Of a stretch of 64,000 bases of DNA, positions 25,831 to 40,077 are shown one piece after another (within the stretch, counting starts at the first letter, position 1; each line of letters starts with the position of its first letter). The notes under the pieces were generated by a model. It made no database searches and had not been told where the DNA came from. It was given only the letters and a program-made list of their open reading frames with translations. The stretch spans positions 1 through 64,000 of the forward strand of contig JAPYMA010000300.1 of assembly GCA_035041965.1 (NCBI GenBank), read 5' to 3'. The DNA comes from Anisakis pegreffii (Eukaryota > Nematoda > Chromadorea > Rhabditida > Anisakidae). The translations under genes and the position numbers were made by a program.

Positions 25831-28800
25831 TCATTTTTGGATAGCCTCAGCAAAGCCAATACGTTTGCGACCCATGTCATATATCTGACAATATTGCCGG
25901 ATGAAAGGATCACCAAGAATCCACAGTTCATCGCCCTCACCCAATGCGCCCATCATCAAAATACACTCGTTCCGCTTATACTGCAAAATCAGAAGCATCG
26001 TTATGAATCTGTTCTGCCAGCTCTCATGAAAACAACAACTGATCAATAACAAAACAAATGATCAATAGCAAATATCTCCTCTCATCGTTCCCATTCACAG
26101 CGTATTACTTATTGGTTTCATGCGAGAAATACTCACGATCCAATTTGCTTAAAGACTTGCTGCGCAGTGAGCTAGTTCATACGCTAGTTAATTTTCGGCT
26201 GTGAAAGCAAAATTTTTAGTGGCGATAAAAGTAGCAAAAATTTTGAGCATTAATCAAGAACAGGCACGGAAGTTTCTAACACTGTAGTTTAGTGAAGAAT
26301 TTAGGCCCTGAGAACACCGTCATTAGAATAGCAGCAAGCAATCAGCCTCAACGTGAATGTCTCCGGCACAAATCAGGTTTTTTCACCATTTCAGTTGTCC
26401 ACGAGTTGAAATCAGCCCTCCTATACAACTGATCATTTTAAGAATTTGAGAGCGAAAATCTTTCACTCACCTCTACGATGTAGTCTTTGCTCGTAACTGA
26501 GTACTCAATGCCACCTATTACGAATGTGATGTTGGGATGTGTTCCGCAGGTAACTGTGTAGCCATACTCTTCATCCCCCTTAAAAAAAGTCACAAATTTT
26601 AGTGTCATTCACAAATGATAACAAAACCCATGATGAAAATGAAACTCGACGGTGGCTGTAAGGAATGAGAATCTCACTGCTGATTGGGAATAAAGCTGTG
26701 CAGTGGAACGTACATTGAATCAGGCTGCTTATCGTATCGATACCAGATCGAGCCAGTGCATAAATTTGTTTAACTACTCCAAACAGTGAGTGGATTATAT
26801 GAGTTGAAATTTTGTTTTTTCGATCACCTAATGCAAAACCTTCAGTTTCGATTAATTTACATGACTTGGTAGGAAGGGAACATTATAAATATGTAGATTG
26901 CGTCTGAAGAATATGACCGGTAAAGTGAAGTTTGAAAAAACCTTCGCATTGAGCTTGCCTAATACCACACGCAGTACACTTGATGGCATCACTATGGCTG
27001 ATGTTCCTGTGTCGGATATTACTTGATATGGTCGTGAGGTGATGGTCCATCCATCGAATTTGAAACTTAAGTAAAACTGATTGATTGTTGATTAAAGATC
27101 ACTTTGTTTTTATCAAAAATTCACAAGTTCGCCGATATTCGAAAGCGGACCATATAACTAAGAAGAATATAAACTTGAAAAATATCAATAGGATGGCCGC
27201 GATCGTCCAGCGAATTATTGTCATTCATTTCCTGTTAAAAAGTCTCTGTTCTGTTATAATTTGATCACAATATTTCCACAGTGCAGTGGCGTCAATCAAG
27301 GCTAAAATAGTGCGAACGGAAACGTGAGCATTGTGGCTAGCAACGTTTTAAACGTTTGATAGCCTGGCCAATCCAGGTAATCCAGGTAATTTCCACTAAT
27401 CTCATCAGCTTCTCTCACTGAATTAGCAGAATGCATTCGAGGCCGACAATAACGATCAGTCAGTACGGAATAAGTGAAATAATTAGGAAATTCGTATGCT
27501 GCGTTCACCTCTGCATTTCAAACTGAAAATATAACGGCCTCGACAGTGGGACATAGTTAATTTTTCGTTGACAATTCACTGTATCAATGCCACCAAACGT
27601 GAACTGCCCGCCGTCATCACCTTGAGGAGAGTTCTAGAAAGAAAAATTTTGATTCACCAAAACAAAAAAATTATCCTCAGTCATTCGATCTAAAGCAAAA
27701 AAAAAGAAATTCATCAAAAGAATCACACCCTAATTCGCTTAAGATGCGAACATCTTAAGCGTGTAGTGCGATTTACAAATTTCAACCCCATACGAACAAA
27801 AAAGAAGGTCTAGTATCTGATGCCATGTTGCATACAACTAGCAGTTTGATTATTCAACAGTCCTCTTTCATTTTCATTTTCTCCAGTGAAAGCGCAACTA
27901 ACATCTCTGCGGAAAAATACAGTGAAAACAGCTTCGTTTATGATTCCTTGCTTAACAGCAGCCAAAAATGGTGGTGCTGCTCCAATTGCACTGAGCGACT
28001 GAAATGCTAATCCTAAAATACCGTCGAATCGTTTATCGGTGAGCATAAATTCGTCCAATTGAGTGGCCTGTCCAAATGTGACCTTAATCTTCATTCCACC
28101 GAGCTGAAACATTCCCTATCAAGTATTCTTTGAGACCAAAAAAAAATCAGTTTTATCTTTTTTCAGGCAAAGTGTATATCGCGAACAACGCACGATTCTT
28201 TGTCACCTTTCACTTCATTTTACCTCACAATCGATCATTCACGGCTACTTCGACTAAATATATGACTGAATCAGAGTCCTTTGCAATCACGGCTTTTCAT
28301 CAATCTCATATAAAGACCGAATAGCATATGGGGACAGCATCCGTTTCTGTACCGGACAGGCATAGAAATTTGCCTTCTGTGAATAGGTTGAGCCAAAAAA
28401 AAGCATTCAATACAAACGACTGGAAAGATATGATATGTTAAATGCTCAGAAGAACATGACTGCGTCCCATCTGCGATAGATTGCAAGTAGAGTGGGACGT
28501 TGTCTTTGATTCAACATTTCAATTTGTCACTTAAATTGCACCCTCTATGAAGTAGTTTTCTTACGTCAACTTGATCATTTCCACGAAAACCACCACAGTT
28601 CCCAGTTCCATAGGCAATTGACCACACTCCTTTTCCCTCTGCATACGTCGTCGACTTAGCCGCATTGAACGTTTGCTTATTATGACAACCACTGGAAGAA
28701 TTCGCCTTTTACGCCTTCCTTTACGCAGTCAAATCATTTACTAATATCATCGCTTTCCGATAGACTAAATGATTGCCGGTGATCACGGGAAAATAAAAAC

Positions 28801-29407
28801 TTTCCTTTACATTACCTTCTGAACCTTATCGAGAACGATGAACAACTGAAAGAATTGCTGCCTAATCGAATCCATTTGAAACTATCACTCAACTCAACAA
28901 CTAACAAACCTTCCAGTGAAGTGATTGTGAATTGTCGTACATCCACTCTCACAAAGTATTTCGGCGAATTTCTGCGGTAATCCATGACAATAGTAATTGC
29001 ACTCTTGACAACTCACATCAGGTACCCAAAAATCTGCACTCCCGGTGTCGAGTACCACTCGCATGGGCACTCTCTGTGAGCCCAGATAAACTGTTCCATA
29101 GTAAACAATGTCACGATAATCTTTCACCTGCAACTGATGTGAATGATGTGAAATGTCACCGAATAAATTCCCAGTAATCTCAGCTGGAAATTGAGCAAGC
29201 ACAGACCTTCACTTCATATGGTCCTCGAGCGGCCTGGTAAACTCTTGGCTCTACTTTCAGACCTAATTGCAATCGGCGAATACGATCACTTTGCATTCTT
29301 TGAAGCGGCATATTGAACGCAGACATCGTCAGCGATGTAAACGAGAGCAGCAATACGATAGCGATGATGATCAAACGATCAAAATTGCGTTTGAGATTGA
29401 TATCCAT
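25831..29407 (-). CDS. pepsin-like aspartic protease (family A1), apparently active
   Basis: Secreted or lysosomal aspartic endopeptidase of the nematode ASP/cathepsin D-like type. Exons in transcript order: 29407-29207, 29127-28910, 28691-28565, 28103-27903, 27633-27509, 27065-26942, 26578-26471, 25980-25831; phases agree and give 417 residues. The N-terminus (residues 13-30) is a hydrophobic signal sequence, followed by a propeptide-like stretch. Catalytic motif 1 is [10 protein letters not shown] (Asp94), the flap is SIAYGTG (Tyr167) and catalytic motif 2 is VISDTGTS (Asp309). The terminal [16 protein letters not shown] block is typical of the family. Cysteine pairs such as SCQECNYYC are present. 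Exon lengths 2, 6 and 7 equal those of the paralogue at 35077-38336, so the two arose by duplication. Substrate unknown; digestive or lysosomal roles are usual for the family. Confidence 0.93.
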
Positions 29408-30675
29408 GTCTGATCGGCTGCAGGATTATCTATGGCTAAATTAACGAATGAATTCTCACCATGATAAAAGCTTGGCGATCCACAACATTTTAGAAGATTT
29501 AATCATAATGCTTGAAATGAAACTGATATAAACACGCACTGATTATATGACAGTGCAAATGCCTGGATGAAAGAATGCATTTGGTTGATGATTTCTCTGT
29601 TTAAATGAAACAAATGTGATGAAAACTATTTTGTGTTTAGTTGATTGCTGGTGATAAAAATTACTTTTCAAAGGCAGTAACTGATAAATGTTCTTATGAC
29701 GTTCATATCACACTACTTAAAGCACTCTTACGCAAGTCCATTCATATTCACCATGATTCGTCATCAATGCGTTGTCATTGAGACGTTAATGGGTGTGATT
29801 ATAAGCAATTCACTTTTGCATTCATTCATATGATCGGACTGGCTGAAAAAATGAATCTGGCTGGGTGTAACATCAGTTGACCGGTTGATTCAGTAGAAGC
29901 GGGTATTAATTAAAGAATTTACTTCAATATTCTCGCAAATTTTAGTGTTTCCTAAGTGCATCGCACAGCATTTGAACATCGCACATGATATCGGATGTGA
30001 TTTGAAAGAGTGACAGCACTTTCAGTTTACTGCTTCGATGATATGGTTGTGGTGTGAACGCCCAAAGCGATTGTGTACTGAGTGATTCAACATGATCTTA
30101 ATGATAGCGTTTCGATACGATAAGCGCCTTCATGAATTAAATTTTGAAAGAATTTCTCACATAATCGTAAATGCATTATTCCACTTTTTTGATAGATTAT
30201 TGAATTGTGTGCTTATGTGTGAAGACACCAGAACCGTTGCGAAGAAGAAATTTATTGCACATCATAATAATGGCTGTGCAACGAATGAAATAATCATTGA
30301 TACAGGCAGAGATCATAAAACCAATAAAACAAAACAAAAAATGCTTGATTAAACGTGATCAACTACAATAATATCACGGTTAGTAAATTCGACATGGAGC
30401 CAGCGAAAATTCCATAACGATATCAACATTATGAATGAATATTTTGTAACCAGTGGAAGAAATCCATGAAAGAAGGCAAGAAGGATGAATAATCAAATGC
30501 TGCAACATATTAGATTCAGTAAGAACTAATCGAGTGTAATCGAACGAATTGAATTTCATAACTGAATTGAAAGTTCCAGAAATGCAACATAGATAAACAA
30601 AAAAAATCGCACATAACTTGAATAATCTATCGTCAAAAGAAATGAAACCAATTGATTGCTCAAAGCAAATCCCGA
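29408..30675. other. intergenic, protease promoter and NUF2 3' region
   Basis: Upstream region of the first aspartic protease and downstream region of NUF2. An 86-codon plus-strand frame (30092-30352) has no recognisable domain and is not called. Confidence 0.5.
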
Positions 30676-33600
30676 TCACTTCTTTGAAACCATTCGTATT
30701 GAGTCGCTGTTTTCGGGGCCATCCATATGCCGGCTCTCGTTGACCATGTCGACAAGCTCCTCGCAAACACGATACTCCTCATCGTACACTTGTCTACTTT
30801 GATTCAACTAAAAAAGCCACAACTTTTACAAATTCATCTTTTGTTTGCTTTAGTTCATCTGATCATCAGCATGCACGATTATTCTGTACATAAATTCACG
30901 ATGACCATAAAGCTGCTCTCGCAAACCTTAGCAAATTCATTACCCATAATCACATTTCAAATTGCATTTAGACTTATGACCGTTCTCGTAGTGAATTTCA
31001 ATTTGGATGACATGAAATGGAATTGAAACGAATCAAGAAAAAAAGAAAGACAAATCACGAGTGCACCTTGTCAAGTACTCCTTTCAGTCGACGCGCCATT
31101 TTGACTGAATCCGCTTCAGCCTTTCGATTCAACGTTGACAGATCGTCTTTCACTTTGCCAATCTCACGTTGTACCTCAATGTTGTCTTTGTTGAACACAT
31201 CCAATCGACGTCGCATATCCTCAACTTGACTGAAACAAACACACAAATATTTGTTTTATCCAAACAACAATTGACGTGAAAACCAAACCAACAACAGCAA
31301 TTAATTTCCACATGTCCTCAGCTGATTTCGATGAAAATGCTATCGGAAAAATGAAAACATCGCTGCAAAATCGGCTGAAGTGATGTAAGTATTGTAAAGA
31401 ATTCATACCTTTGAACAGTGCCAATCTGCTCGGTGTAATTGCTCAACTGATTCGCATGCTTCTCGCGTTCTCGCTCGAATGCCGTATCGCATTCATTGAT
31501 GGCATCTCGTTGTTTGGCCACTGCATTTTGTTGAGACTCGAGTTCATCCAATTTCTTGTTGCGTTCACGTTCCCGATCAGCCACACGCTCGTTGATCGCC
31601 TTGATCTTCTCCTGCAATTTCCACAAAACATTCAACAAATCCAGTGATTTTCTGTCAGATTCAAGTGATTCATAGATGAAAACTTCCATAGTTCTGAATT
31701 ACCGAGATACACACACACCTAGCAACGGACAAAATCAACAACCCTTCGAATTGTATTATACCAATAAAACAACTTCAATTATGAGACAGATTAATTATTC
31801 CAAAAACATCACAAGAACTCGTATAAAAAAGATTAACATATCGAATACTGACCTCAAATGCTGGGAATTGTTTCAAGTAATCCTTTGCTTCATTCAGTGC
31901 GCTACTAACAAGCAATCGATGCTGTTTCTTATCTTGCTCTTCGTTCAGTTCACGCCTTAATATATATTATAGACTTATAGGTACCAATATTATGGCATTT
32001 CTCACGATACCCAAGAATAACGCTATTTGAATATATAACCGTTTGGCAGCGTATTCTTGAAGCACGATTTCTTTGCGATCGCTTGCTTCGCGGACCTCAG
32101 TCTCGAGTCTTTCCGGTGATGTGACCAGTTTTGCAGTCAACATTTCGTTATGCATCTCCAACGAACGCATTTCGCCGTCGAGTTCATCCTACGAACAATA
32201 TTCCATGAAACCCGATGTGTCCAATTACACAAAAACAACTTGTTTCTCGTGATCAAAACTTCTATTGACAACTAAAAACCTAATTGTAGGCACCTTTACG
32301 AAATAAATTTTCACAGCAATTCAAGCCATCAAAACAATGAAACTTTGCCATTCGCACCGGATAATATCATTGTTAAATTCATAACTTAGAAAATGTTTCG
32401 GCAAACAAATACAAATAAATGCAATCCACGAATCACTCACAATTCGTTTCGACTTTTCACTTAGTTCGCTGACGATCGCTTGATGCTTAGCTTGTAGAAC
32501 GCGATTCTCTTCAACAACCTCGCGAGTCTTCTGTGAATTCTGTTCCAATTCGGCACGTTTCTGCAACCAATTAGACACCAAATTATTCCGGCAATATTCC
32601 CGGATGCAGTAGCAGAAGAGTGCAAGGGAGTCCCAGTTTTGTAAAGCAAAGAAATTATTTGTAAGTCACTCACCTGGTTCTCTTCACCCTTGCGACGTTC
32701 ATGTTGCACTCGTAGCTCAGCCACCTTCCTTTCCAGCTCTTCAACTTCGGCTCGTCTCTTCTCCAAGTCTGCCTTCTTGTTGCTGTGCATTGTGAAAATG
32801 CGATTTATTTCCTGCAGTAGTAACAAACAAATGCATTCTATGAAAATTTCTTCGAAATGTAAGTTCATATTGATTATTGTTCACATAAAAGTTCACAAAA
32901 TTTGTTCCAAATTATTATTGATGAGCACGGAAATGAACAGAGACTGCATCGAACCGGTGTGATTCGCTGTGTGAACTGAATGTAGTCGATGAGCACTGAC
33001 AGGAGACGACGTGTTGAACGAGCGTTCGGTTTCAGAAGATCACTCAACGTTAGAACCGACTGTCCATCGGTCAGATCTTCGATAAGCGCTGACCTAAAAT
33101 ACGCCAAATAACCGCTTGAAATAGAAATTCTTTCATGTGTTCATGAACTACATGATTCTCTATCGAATGTCTTTAAGAAGCCCATGAGGCAAAATTACGT
33201 GCGTCATAAGTCAAAAGTTCTCAATTTCTGAGCAACTGAAGTTTAGAAAGAGTGAGTGATCCTGAATGTTTAAAAGCATCATCAACTCCTCAATTCAACC
33301 AATTTTTCGAAATAGTTCAAAAGAGTTTACTCCTTATGGCAAACAATTCCGATCCGTTGATTCAATGAAGGGGTAATGGGTGGATAAAAGGAGATAAATC
33401 AAAAACTAAAAACTGACAACGACTTGAAAATGACAAGTTTTGGTGTGGCACGACTGAACATCTCCACATCGACATCTCCGCCGAGTGCATCGAACGGTGG
33501 TGTGGTGAGAGCAGCTGTAGGCAAGCTGAGAATGTGTTGAGTTAGTACCATATAGATATCGCAAATATCGTCTGACTGCAATTCAAAGAATTTTATTTGA

Positions 33601-34213
33601 GCGTGAACTAATGATACAATTAAAACTGAACTCGTGAATTGTGCTCAATCATCAAAACGTTCGTGAATGAACAACGGACAAAAGAAATGAATCAGTAAAT
33701 CCTAAATAATTCATCGCAAATTGTGAAATACATTGATGTGTTAACGGGTATAATTTCATTACCTTACCTTCAAGATGGAAATACCGTCAAGACGGATAAT
33801 TGCTCTCGAGAAACTTATAAATTATTGACAGATATTTCACGTGAACAAATGAACAGATAGAAAATGTATGAGATGAAACTGTATGTCACTGTTCGTATAT
33901 CAAATTGAAATGTTTGCATTGCTTAATATTTTTGATTTTTTTCTAGCCAGTCGAAACGTTGACACACAAATTGTTCTGGTCGTCGTTCCAGTGAAATTTA
34001 AATAACTGGACAAGATTGGGATGAAATGTGGATAAGAACTGAGCATTCGATCCAACAAAAAAAAATGCTTACCGTTGGCTTAGTGATGTGTTCTGGTGTT
34101 ACGCTCAAAACTGGAAACGACGTGTTCAACCAATCGGCGATATAGTTTGCATCAAACAATTGTTTGCGATTCTCTCGTGGTACCAACGATGGTCTTTGAG
34201 GTGGCAACGACAT
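30676..34213 (-). CDS. nuf2: NUF2 kinetochore protein (NDC80 complex)
   Basis: Subunit of the NDC80 complex that couples kinetochores to spindle microtubules; the C. elegans counterpart is HIM-10. Exons in transcript order: 34213-34073, 33575-33418, 33093-32955, 32811-32674, 32560-32441, 32188-32040, 31955-31853, 31611-31409, 31229-31067, 30807-30676; 481 residues, close to the usual NUF2 length. Residues 1 to about 145 form the calponin-homology-like head; the diagnostic part is SDLLKPNARSTRRLLSVLI. The rest is long heptad coiled coil that includes the family-typical VTSPERLETEV segment in exon 6. The tail ends in IRMVSKK. The donor of exon 2 is ambiguous by a few bases: TT|GTCAGT was chosen for phase, AA|GTCGTT is also possible. 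Several introns are around 50-300 bp. Confidence 0.9.
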
Positions 34214-35076
34214 GATTTCGGCTTGGATCGTGAATTTTCACCACAATTAACTTCAGTCGAATCACTTCAAAATACAACAAACATTCAAGGAAATATATTT
34301 TTGGTTCAGTGAAGACGGTGATTATTTCATTCCAACCTGCCTATTCTAACCAACCAACCAACAAACAGATTATGCTGAATCACTCAAAAAAGTAACAAAC
34401 TCGGATGCAAATTATTCAGTGACAATTAAAACTAAGCGAAAATCGCATAAAACCTTCAATAGTTTTGAAATGAATCGCTTCCCGCACTTAGAACACATCG
34501 AACATCACACAAACAATGCAGCACAAGCAATTACCACCGTAGTGTTTTGTACAGCTCTAACGCAATTTCAATTTTACCTTCAAAATCGCAATGGGCATTG
34601 ACACACTCTCGGAAACAGTGATTTATTCAGGCCATCGACAATTTTCTAACGATCCAAAATTGCTGTCCAACCGATTCTATGAGGAAACCATCAGCCTATC
34701 GAAAATTCTTTAAAATGCACATTTTGGAGAGTAGAATTTGATGCGGAAATATGGTAATCCAGTTATTATAACAGGAATTGCAATGAAGACAAATGCGACT
34801 ACATCTTTATCAGTGATTAAAGTGGACGATAAGTCGAAAAAAAATCTCCTTTATTCAGCATATCACATAAATTTCAAAACATTGCACCTATACCATTGTA
34901 CATGATCAGCGTGTACTGTACAATCGACTTCCTGTACTTTTCTTCTGCAGTAATTTTTGCAACACGGTTAAAACACATATAAATATGGACTTAACGTCGG
35001 GTTATTAGATGAATTTTCAAAGCCTCAACCCGATAGAAGATGCAAATAATCTTGGAAAGTGATCGATCGCGAAAAC
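34214..35076. other. intergenic between NUF2 and the second protease
   Basis: About 860 bp holding the NUF2 promoter and the 3' flank of the downstream-oriented protease-like gene. No gene seen. Confidence 0.5.
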
Positions 35077-38000
35077 TTAGTTGTTGCGAGCTTCTGCAAT
35101 GCCAATACGCTTGTTATCCAGATCGTACGTGATGCAATATTGCTGATTGAATGGCAATCCCAAAACCCATTCGTAACGGTATTCATCGAGATTCGTTCCT
35201 CTGATCGCTAGATTACAATAGCCCGGAAACACCTGGAGACAGAACGGATGCTTAAATTAAGGAAGGAACTTCCATTTCGAAGAGTTAGGAAATAATTTTC
35301 TCAAGAGGAATTTAGTTATTGCAACTTCATTCAGCCTTGTTAATGTGAAGGTCACTGATTTTAGTTCGGATGAGCTCAGCGATCAATGGGAATCACTCTT
35401 CGTGCGGGAACGAAGCTTTTGAATCCCCGTTCCATTCCCGGGATCTGTTCACCAAAAAATCTCAGAATGATTTGATAAAACGGGACATCATGTTGTATAG
35501 TTTATACAATTCACTCATCTTGTACTACTACAAATTGATCATTCTCAGTTCATTCATCTTAAGCAGTTGTTTTCTTAGTATTTCAATCACTGAAATGGCA
35601 AGTCGCTAGATCAACCGATACATAATAGCGCCTTTTCGGTTCTCGTTTTTCAGGAAGCACGGACAAACATTTCATGACGATATCACTATTACTTCATCTT
35701 TCATCATCACCGTTACTTCCTGTTCCGTTTACAATGGTTTTCCAATTCCAGCATTATGGACTGGCACTGAAGAAGAACTCGTCATCGATTCAGTCTCGAT
35801 TGCGGGACGTCAAAACTGATGGCATTTTGCAAATACTCACTGGAAACTGTGGTCGTTTCCAATCTCTACAATAATTTGCAAACTATTCAGCTAAGGTGAG
35901 TATTAATAAAAAGAAAAACATCCACTACCTCTTCAACATACACATCCTTGGTGAGAACGAACTCAAATCCAGCAGCCATTATGGTTAAGTTTTCCAATGA
36001 CCTCTCACAGTCCACTACATATTCGGAGAACTGCTCCTGAACTCCTAATCAGATCAAATTCGTATCCATGAAATGGCGATCGTAGAAGAGTGTCGCTATT
36101 GTCATTCAGTATTCATCTAATTCGTTGGCCATTGGCATTCGTAATATTTCTCGAAATAGCTCACAATTTTGCAGCAATAGCTTTCGGTTATGTGAACTGA
36201 ATTATTCCTATTGTTTTTCTCTCGTCCACAAAATGACAGGGATAATTCAATTTACTTAGCAGCTACCAAATGATCAAAATTTTTGAACACTTGGCTAATT
36301 TGTTGGAAGTGTTTACGACCACCGTTCTTAATTCAGTTGTTAGTTTAGCACGGAATCAAAAGAAGCCAACCGAACCTCAACTCCTAATGCGTCCCCAATT
36401 GCAGAGAGTACCTTCTTTGGCACATAGATGTACGCATGTGCACTATCCGAAAGCACCGCTGTTGGACTATCGATGATTGTTTTTTGGCCAACTTTAAGCC
36501 TTTAATAATTTGATGCAAAATCATCACCAATTGTGCATTGTTCAAAAATTTGGCCATGAAAAAACATGCATTCCGCCGAAACCAATGGAAAATTGTGAAA
36601 TCCATTGCGAAACAGTTTCGATGTACGACAAATGAGAATGCAGTATGGGCAATAAGAGATTATGAGTGTAAGCGGTGGTCTGAATGAGCGGAATTACTTT
36701 TGTATTTCGAACTGAAATGCAGTCTCAGAAGAGAGCGGAAGGTAAGCGATGTTCGCATCGCAGTTGTCTTCGTCTGTTCCACCGAGCGTGAACACTCCAG
36801 CGTCTTCCTGAACCTTATCAATGCTCTGACTCTACGAAAATCAGTTGCAGTGAGATTCAAGCAGATCTGGCAAATATTGGTGTGGTATTTGAAGATACTA
36901 ATCACTTTCTTGGAAAACATAGTGAACATGGCTTTATCGATGAGGTTTTGTTGAAGTGCAGCTAGCAGAGGTGGAGGTCGCTTCAAAACGCTTCCAGATG
37001 GAAATCCTAGTCCGAAAACGCCATCAACTGGTTCGTAGCTTTTTGGTACGACGATTGATGTTACTTGACCAATAGATGCGTTGAATACCATTCCACTGAC
37101 CTGAAACTTCCAAATTTTTGACCCTCATCAATATGATTTTGGAGTGCGCCTACTCGCACACATAGCGTATTCATTATCTCATTGATTAATATTATACAGT
37201 TCACAGTTATTATCTTTAGAGGCAAAAACCCTAGGGCCTAGGCTCTAATCGATGACAGCAATTAATCCACACATTATGTGAGCCCAAAAAAAAACATCGT
37301 AGAATAAAGATATGCATCGTGATTATATGCAAGCTGAATTTGGAAGAAGAAACATTTCTAAATGAATGAGATGAACGAGCATCGCTGCTATTTCCGATTG
37401 ACTCACATCAATAGTGTCGATTCCGCGGAATCCTCCTACCTCAAACAGCCTATGATACCATGCACCTTTATCGTCCTTATACGAAGTGGATTCAGCTGCG
37501 TTAAAGGTTTGCCCATAACTGCATGCACTGAAATATTGACTTGCGGCAAATTATGAGCCATGCTCTCAATTATTCTGTACTGTAAACTAGGGGTACTGTT
37601 GAATCACTGCATCATTTATTTACCATCAGATCGCCATAGTTTTACAAAGGATGTGCACAAAAATGTGATTTCGAGCGATTTCCAGCGTTCTTGAAATAAG
37701 ATGCCTTTTTCTGATGATGGAAACAGTTTGTGGCATAAAAGTGAGGCATTCTCTTGCGGGATTGAACAAAATTTTTGAATCGACTCAGAGACAGTTGATA
37801 GAAAATTGTCGGCGAACAAAAAATTAAGAACCTTCCAGTAAAATTATTGAATATTGTCCAGCATCCTTCTTTGCACAACGATCTCGCATAAATTTCCGGT
37901 ATTGCATAGCAATAGAAATCGCACTCCCCACAACTGCTACTTGGAAACCATAAGTCCGATGTTTCACTGTCCAACAACACTCTCATTTGTGTTCTTCTGG

Positions 38001-38336
38001 ATCCAACGTAGATCTTCGCAACGAAATAAGTTTTTTCGAATCGTGTCACCTGCAAATGCATCCAGAAAGCTTTTTTTTTTGAGAGAGATTATTCATGACA
38101 AAGTATTCCCTCAAAAAGTTGCTCAAGTGAAATTCCACCGTAATGCTCACATTAATTTTCCTTCCCTCATCATCCAACTGAAGCGTTGATTGATCTCGTT
38201 GCAAATGCACACGTTTCACTGTTTGTTGATCACTACTCCTGATTCGTTCGATCGGAACTTTGAATGTTATTGTGATCACCGGAATTATAAGTGTTAATAT
38301 GACAAGAATAGCGGATTGAGTTTGCCTGATGTCCAT
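35077..38336 (-). CDS. aspartic protease-like protein with degenerate active site
   Basis: Paralogue of the protease at 25831-29407. Exons in transcript order: 38336-38151, 38049-37832, 37527-37407, 37100-36906, 36831-36698, 36499-36376, 36036-35929, 35232-35077; 413 residues with no internal stop. Exons 2, 6 and 7 (218, 124, 108 bp) match the paralogue exactly in length and phase. A hydrophobic signal sequence covers residues 8-25. Motif 1 reads VLLDSETSDLW (Asp89, DSE instead of DTG), the flap reads WYHRLFEVGG without the Tyr-Gly-Thr-Gly, and motif 2 reads VLSDSAHAYIYVP (Asp303, DSA instead of DTG). Family cysteines such as SCGECDFYC are kept. In family A1 the DTG glycine is essential for geometry, so I infer a secreted, catalytically dead protein rather than a broken gene. 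Exon 6 uses a weak AAAG acceptor. Confidence 0.88.
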
Positions 38337-40077
38337 ATTCGCTCGATTGAGTTTATGTGTCGCTATGTTACGATGTACTGAAATAACGATTGTTATTGGA
38401 CAAAATCTCAGTTATTTAATAGTAAACGATAGGATGCCTAAAGATTGCCGATTGAGAAGGATATTGTGGAAAATGATTGAAACCATTTCACTATAAATTC
38501 TCACCAACTCAGTTCACTGAGACGATAGATACACAACTGACGGTGCAAGCTAGATCGCGTCTGAAATGATAGTTGTATGTTGTCACTCAGCACGATGCCG
38601 GAGTGTCTTCATATTCAGATAAGAAAGATGGAATCGTTTGTCTGGACACTTGTTTAACCATCAGTTCAGATTAGGTGTTTGAGCACTTTTCCAGTTGTCG
38701 TCTGTCATAACATATTTGCTGCATTCATGTTACCATCGAAAATTATCATGGTTAGTGTCATCGAAAAATTGGAACTGTACTTGAGTTAGTGGACAGCAAT
38801 GTTGGTATTGATTCAGTGTTTTGTTGCTTATGCTGTTATCAGTGAATTTCTGAAGATGTGATGCAAATACAAAGTCGTTCGATCGGTGGTTTGGTCGTCG
38901 TATAGCATGTAAGTATGCATGCATGCAACAAAAGTTGCGAATTATTTTCTGCACACTGCTTAGACTACTCATAATTTTGATTTTGATATCAATTCCAAGT
39001 TTGAGATTTGGTCACAAAAACTCCCAATTGCAAAAAATATCACAATTCGAAATCGAAAAGAATCTGAATTTTCCGAAATTTTTAAAATCTAATGACAATG
39101 ATTTGATCAAATTTATTTTTTGTTGTAAACTAGTTCAATGTTCAATGTTTGTCTCAAGCGTTTGCATCGTAAACATCGTAAATCTGTTCTAAGTCTGAGG
39201 TTGAGTCCACTTGTATAGTTTTGTTGAGGATTATCCTATGGGCTGAAGCTGAGATTCATCGTTTCGGTTTCAAGCATATGCGAGTGCAAGTGACACTGGC
39301 AAGAGTGAACATTTATTACACTTCCTTCACAATACACGTTTAGATATAGCCGTTAAACTATTCGAGATGGCAAATGAACAACACTGAAAAACACAAAGTA
39401 AGAGTTGCTACAAGACCAATGATCGAAATGTGTTTTGAGGCACTACAACTTCAGCTGGGCTTGGAACAAAACCTCATCAAACTTCTCGTAAGGAACAGCC
39501 AAGAAGCTCGCTCATTAGCATTACTGCTTACAATGGATACAATCATCGCTAACAGATCTACAAATTCCTAAGCAGATGATAATTGAGGACGAATGCAAAG
39601 ACAATGGTCAATGGATGTGATAGGGCAGTTATGAGTGGACACACTGAATTGTTTGTTGTCATAAATTTTGAGTAATCTCAGTTTTTCAATTCTTATGGCC
39701 CGTTGACACTACGAATGAGCGAGGACTAGACAAATTGGTCAACTTGAATTGAATTTATATCTTGGAACGATCAAAGTTCAGGAATATTACGACCAATCGC
39801 CCGTTTTGCTTTAGTAAACTTAGAAGTGATTTCATCTGCAGTAATTACTTATTGCACTGATAAGGTCCAGAATGTATAAGCTCTACGAGCCAGCAACCCT
39901 CATGAGTGACTTGCGAATGAAAATCGTCACACTCAATGAGATTGCAGTTGTCGAGCAAATTTCAGCATGAGAAAACAAACGGAACATTTCATCACGCCTG
40001 AACCGCACCTCTATCACAACCGACATCACAAAATGCAACCGCGCAATTCGTCCGTCCAATGAGTATCCATCCATCCC
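38337..40077. other. intergenic
   Basis: Upstream of the protease-like gene and downstream of the GST. No supported gene. A 65-codon plus frame (39374-39571) is unremarkable. Confidence 0.5.
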
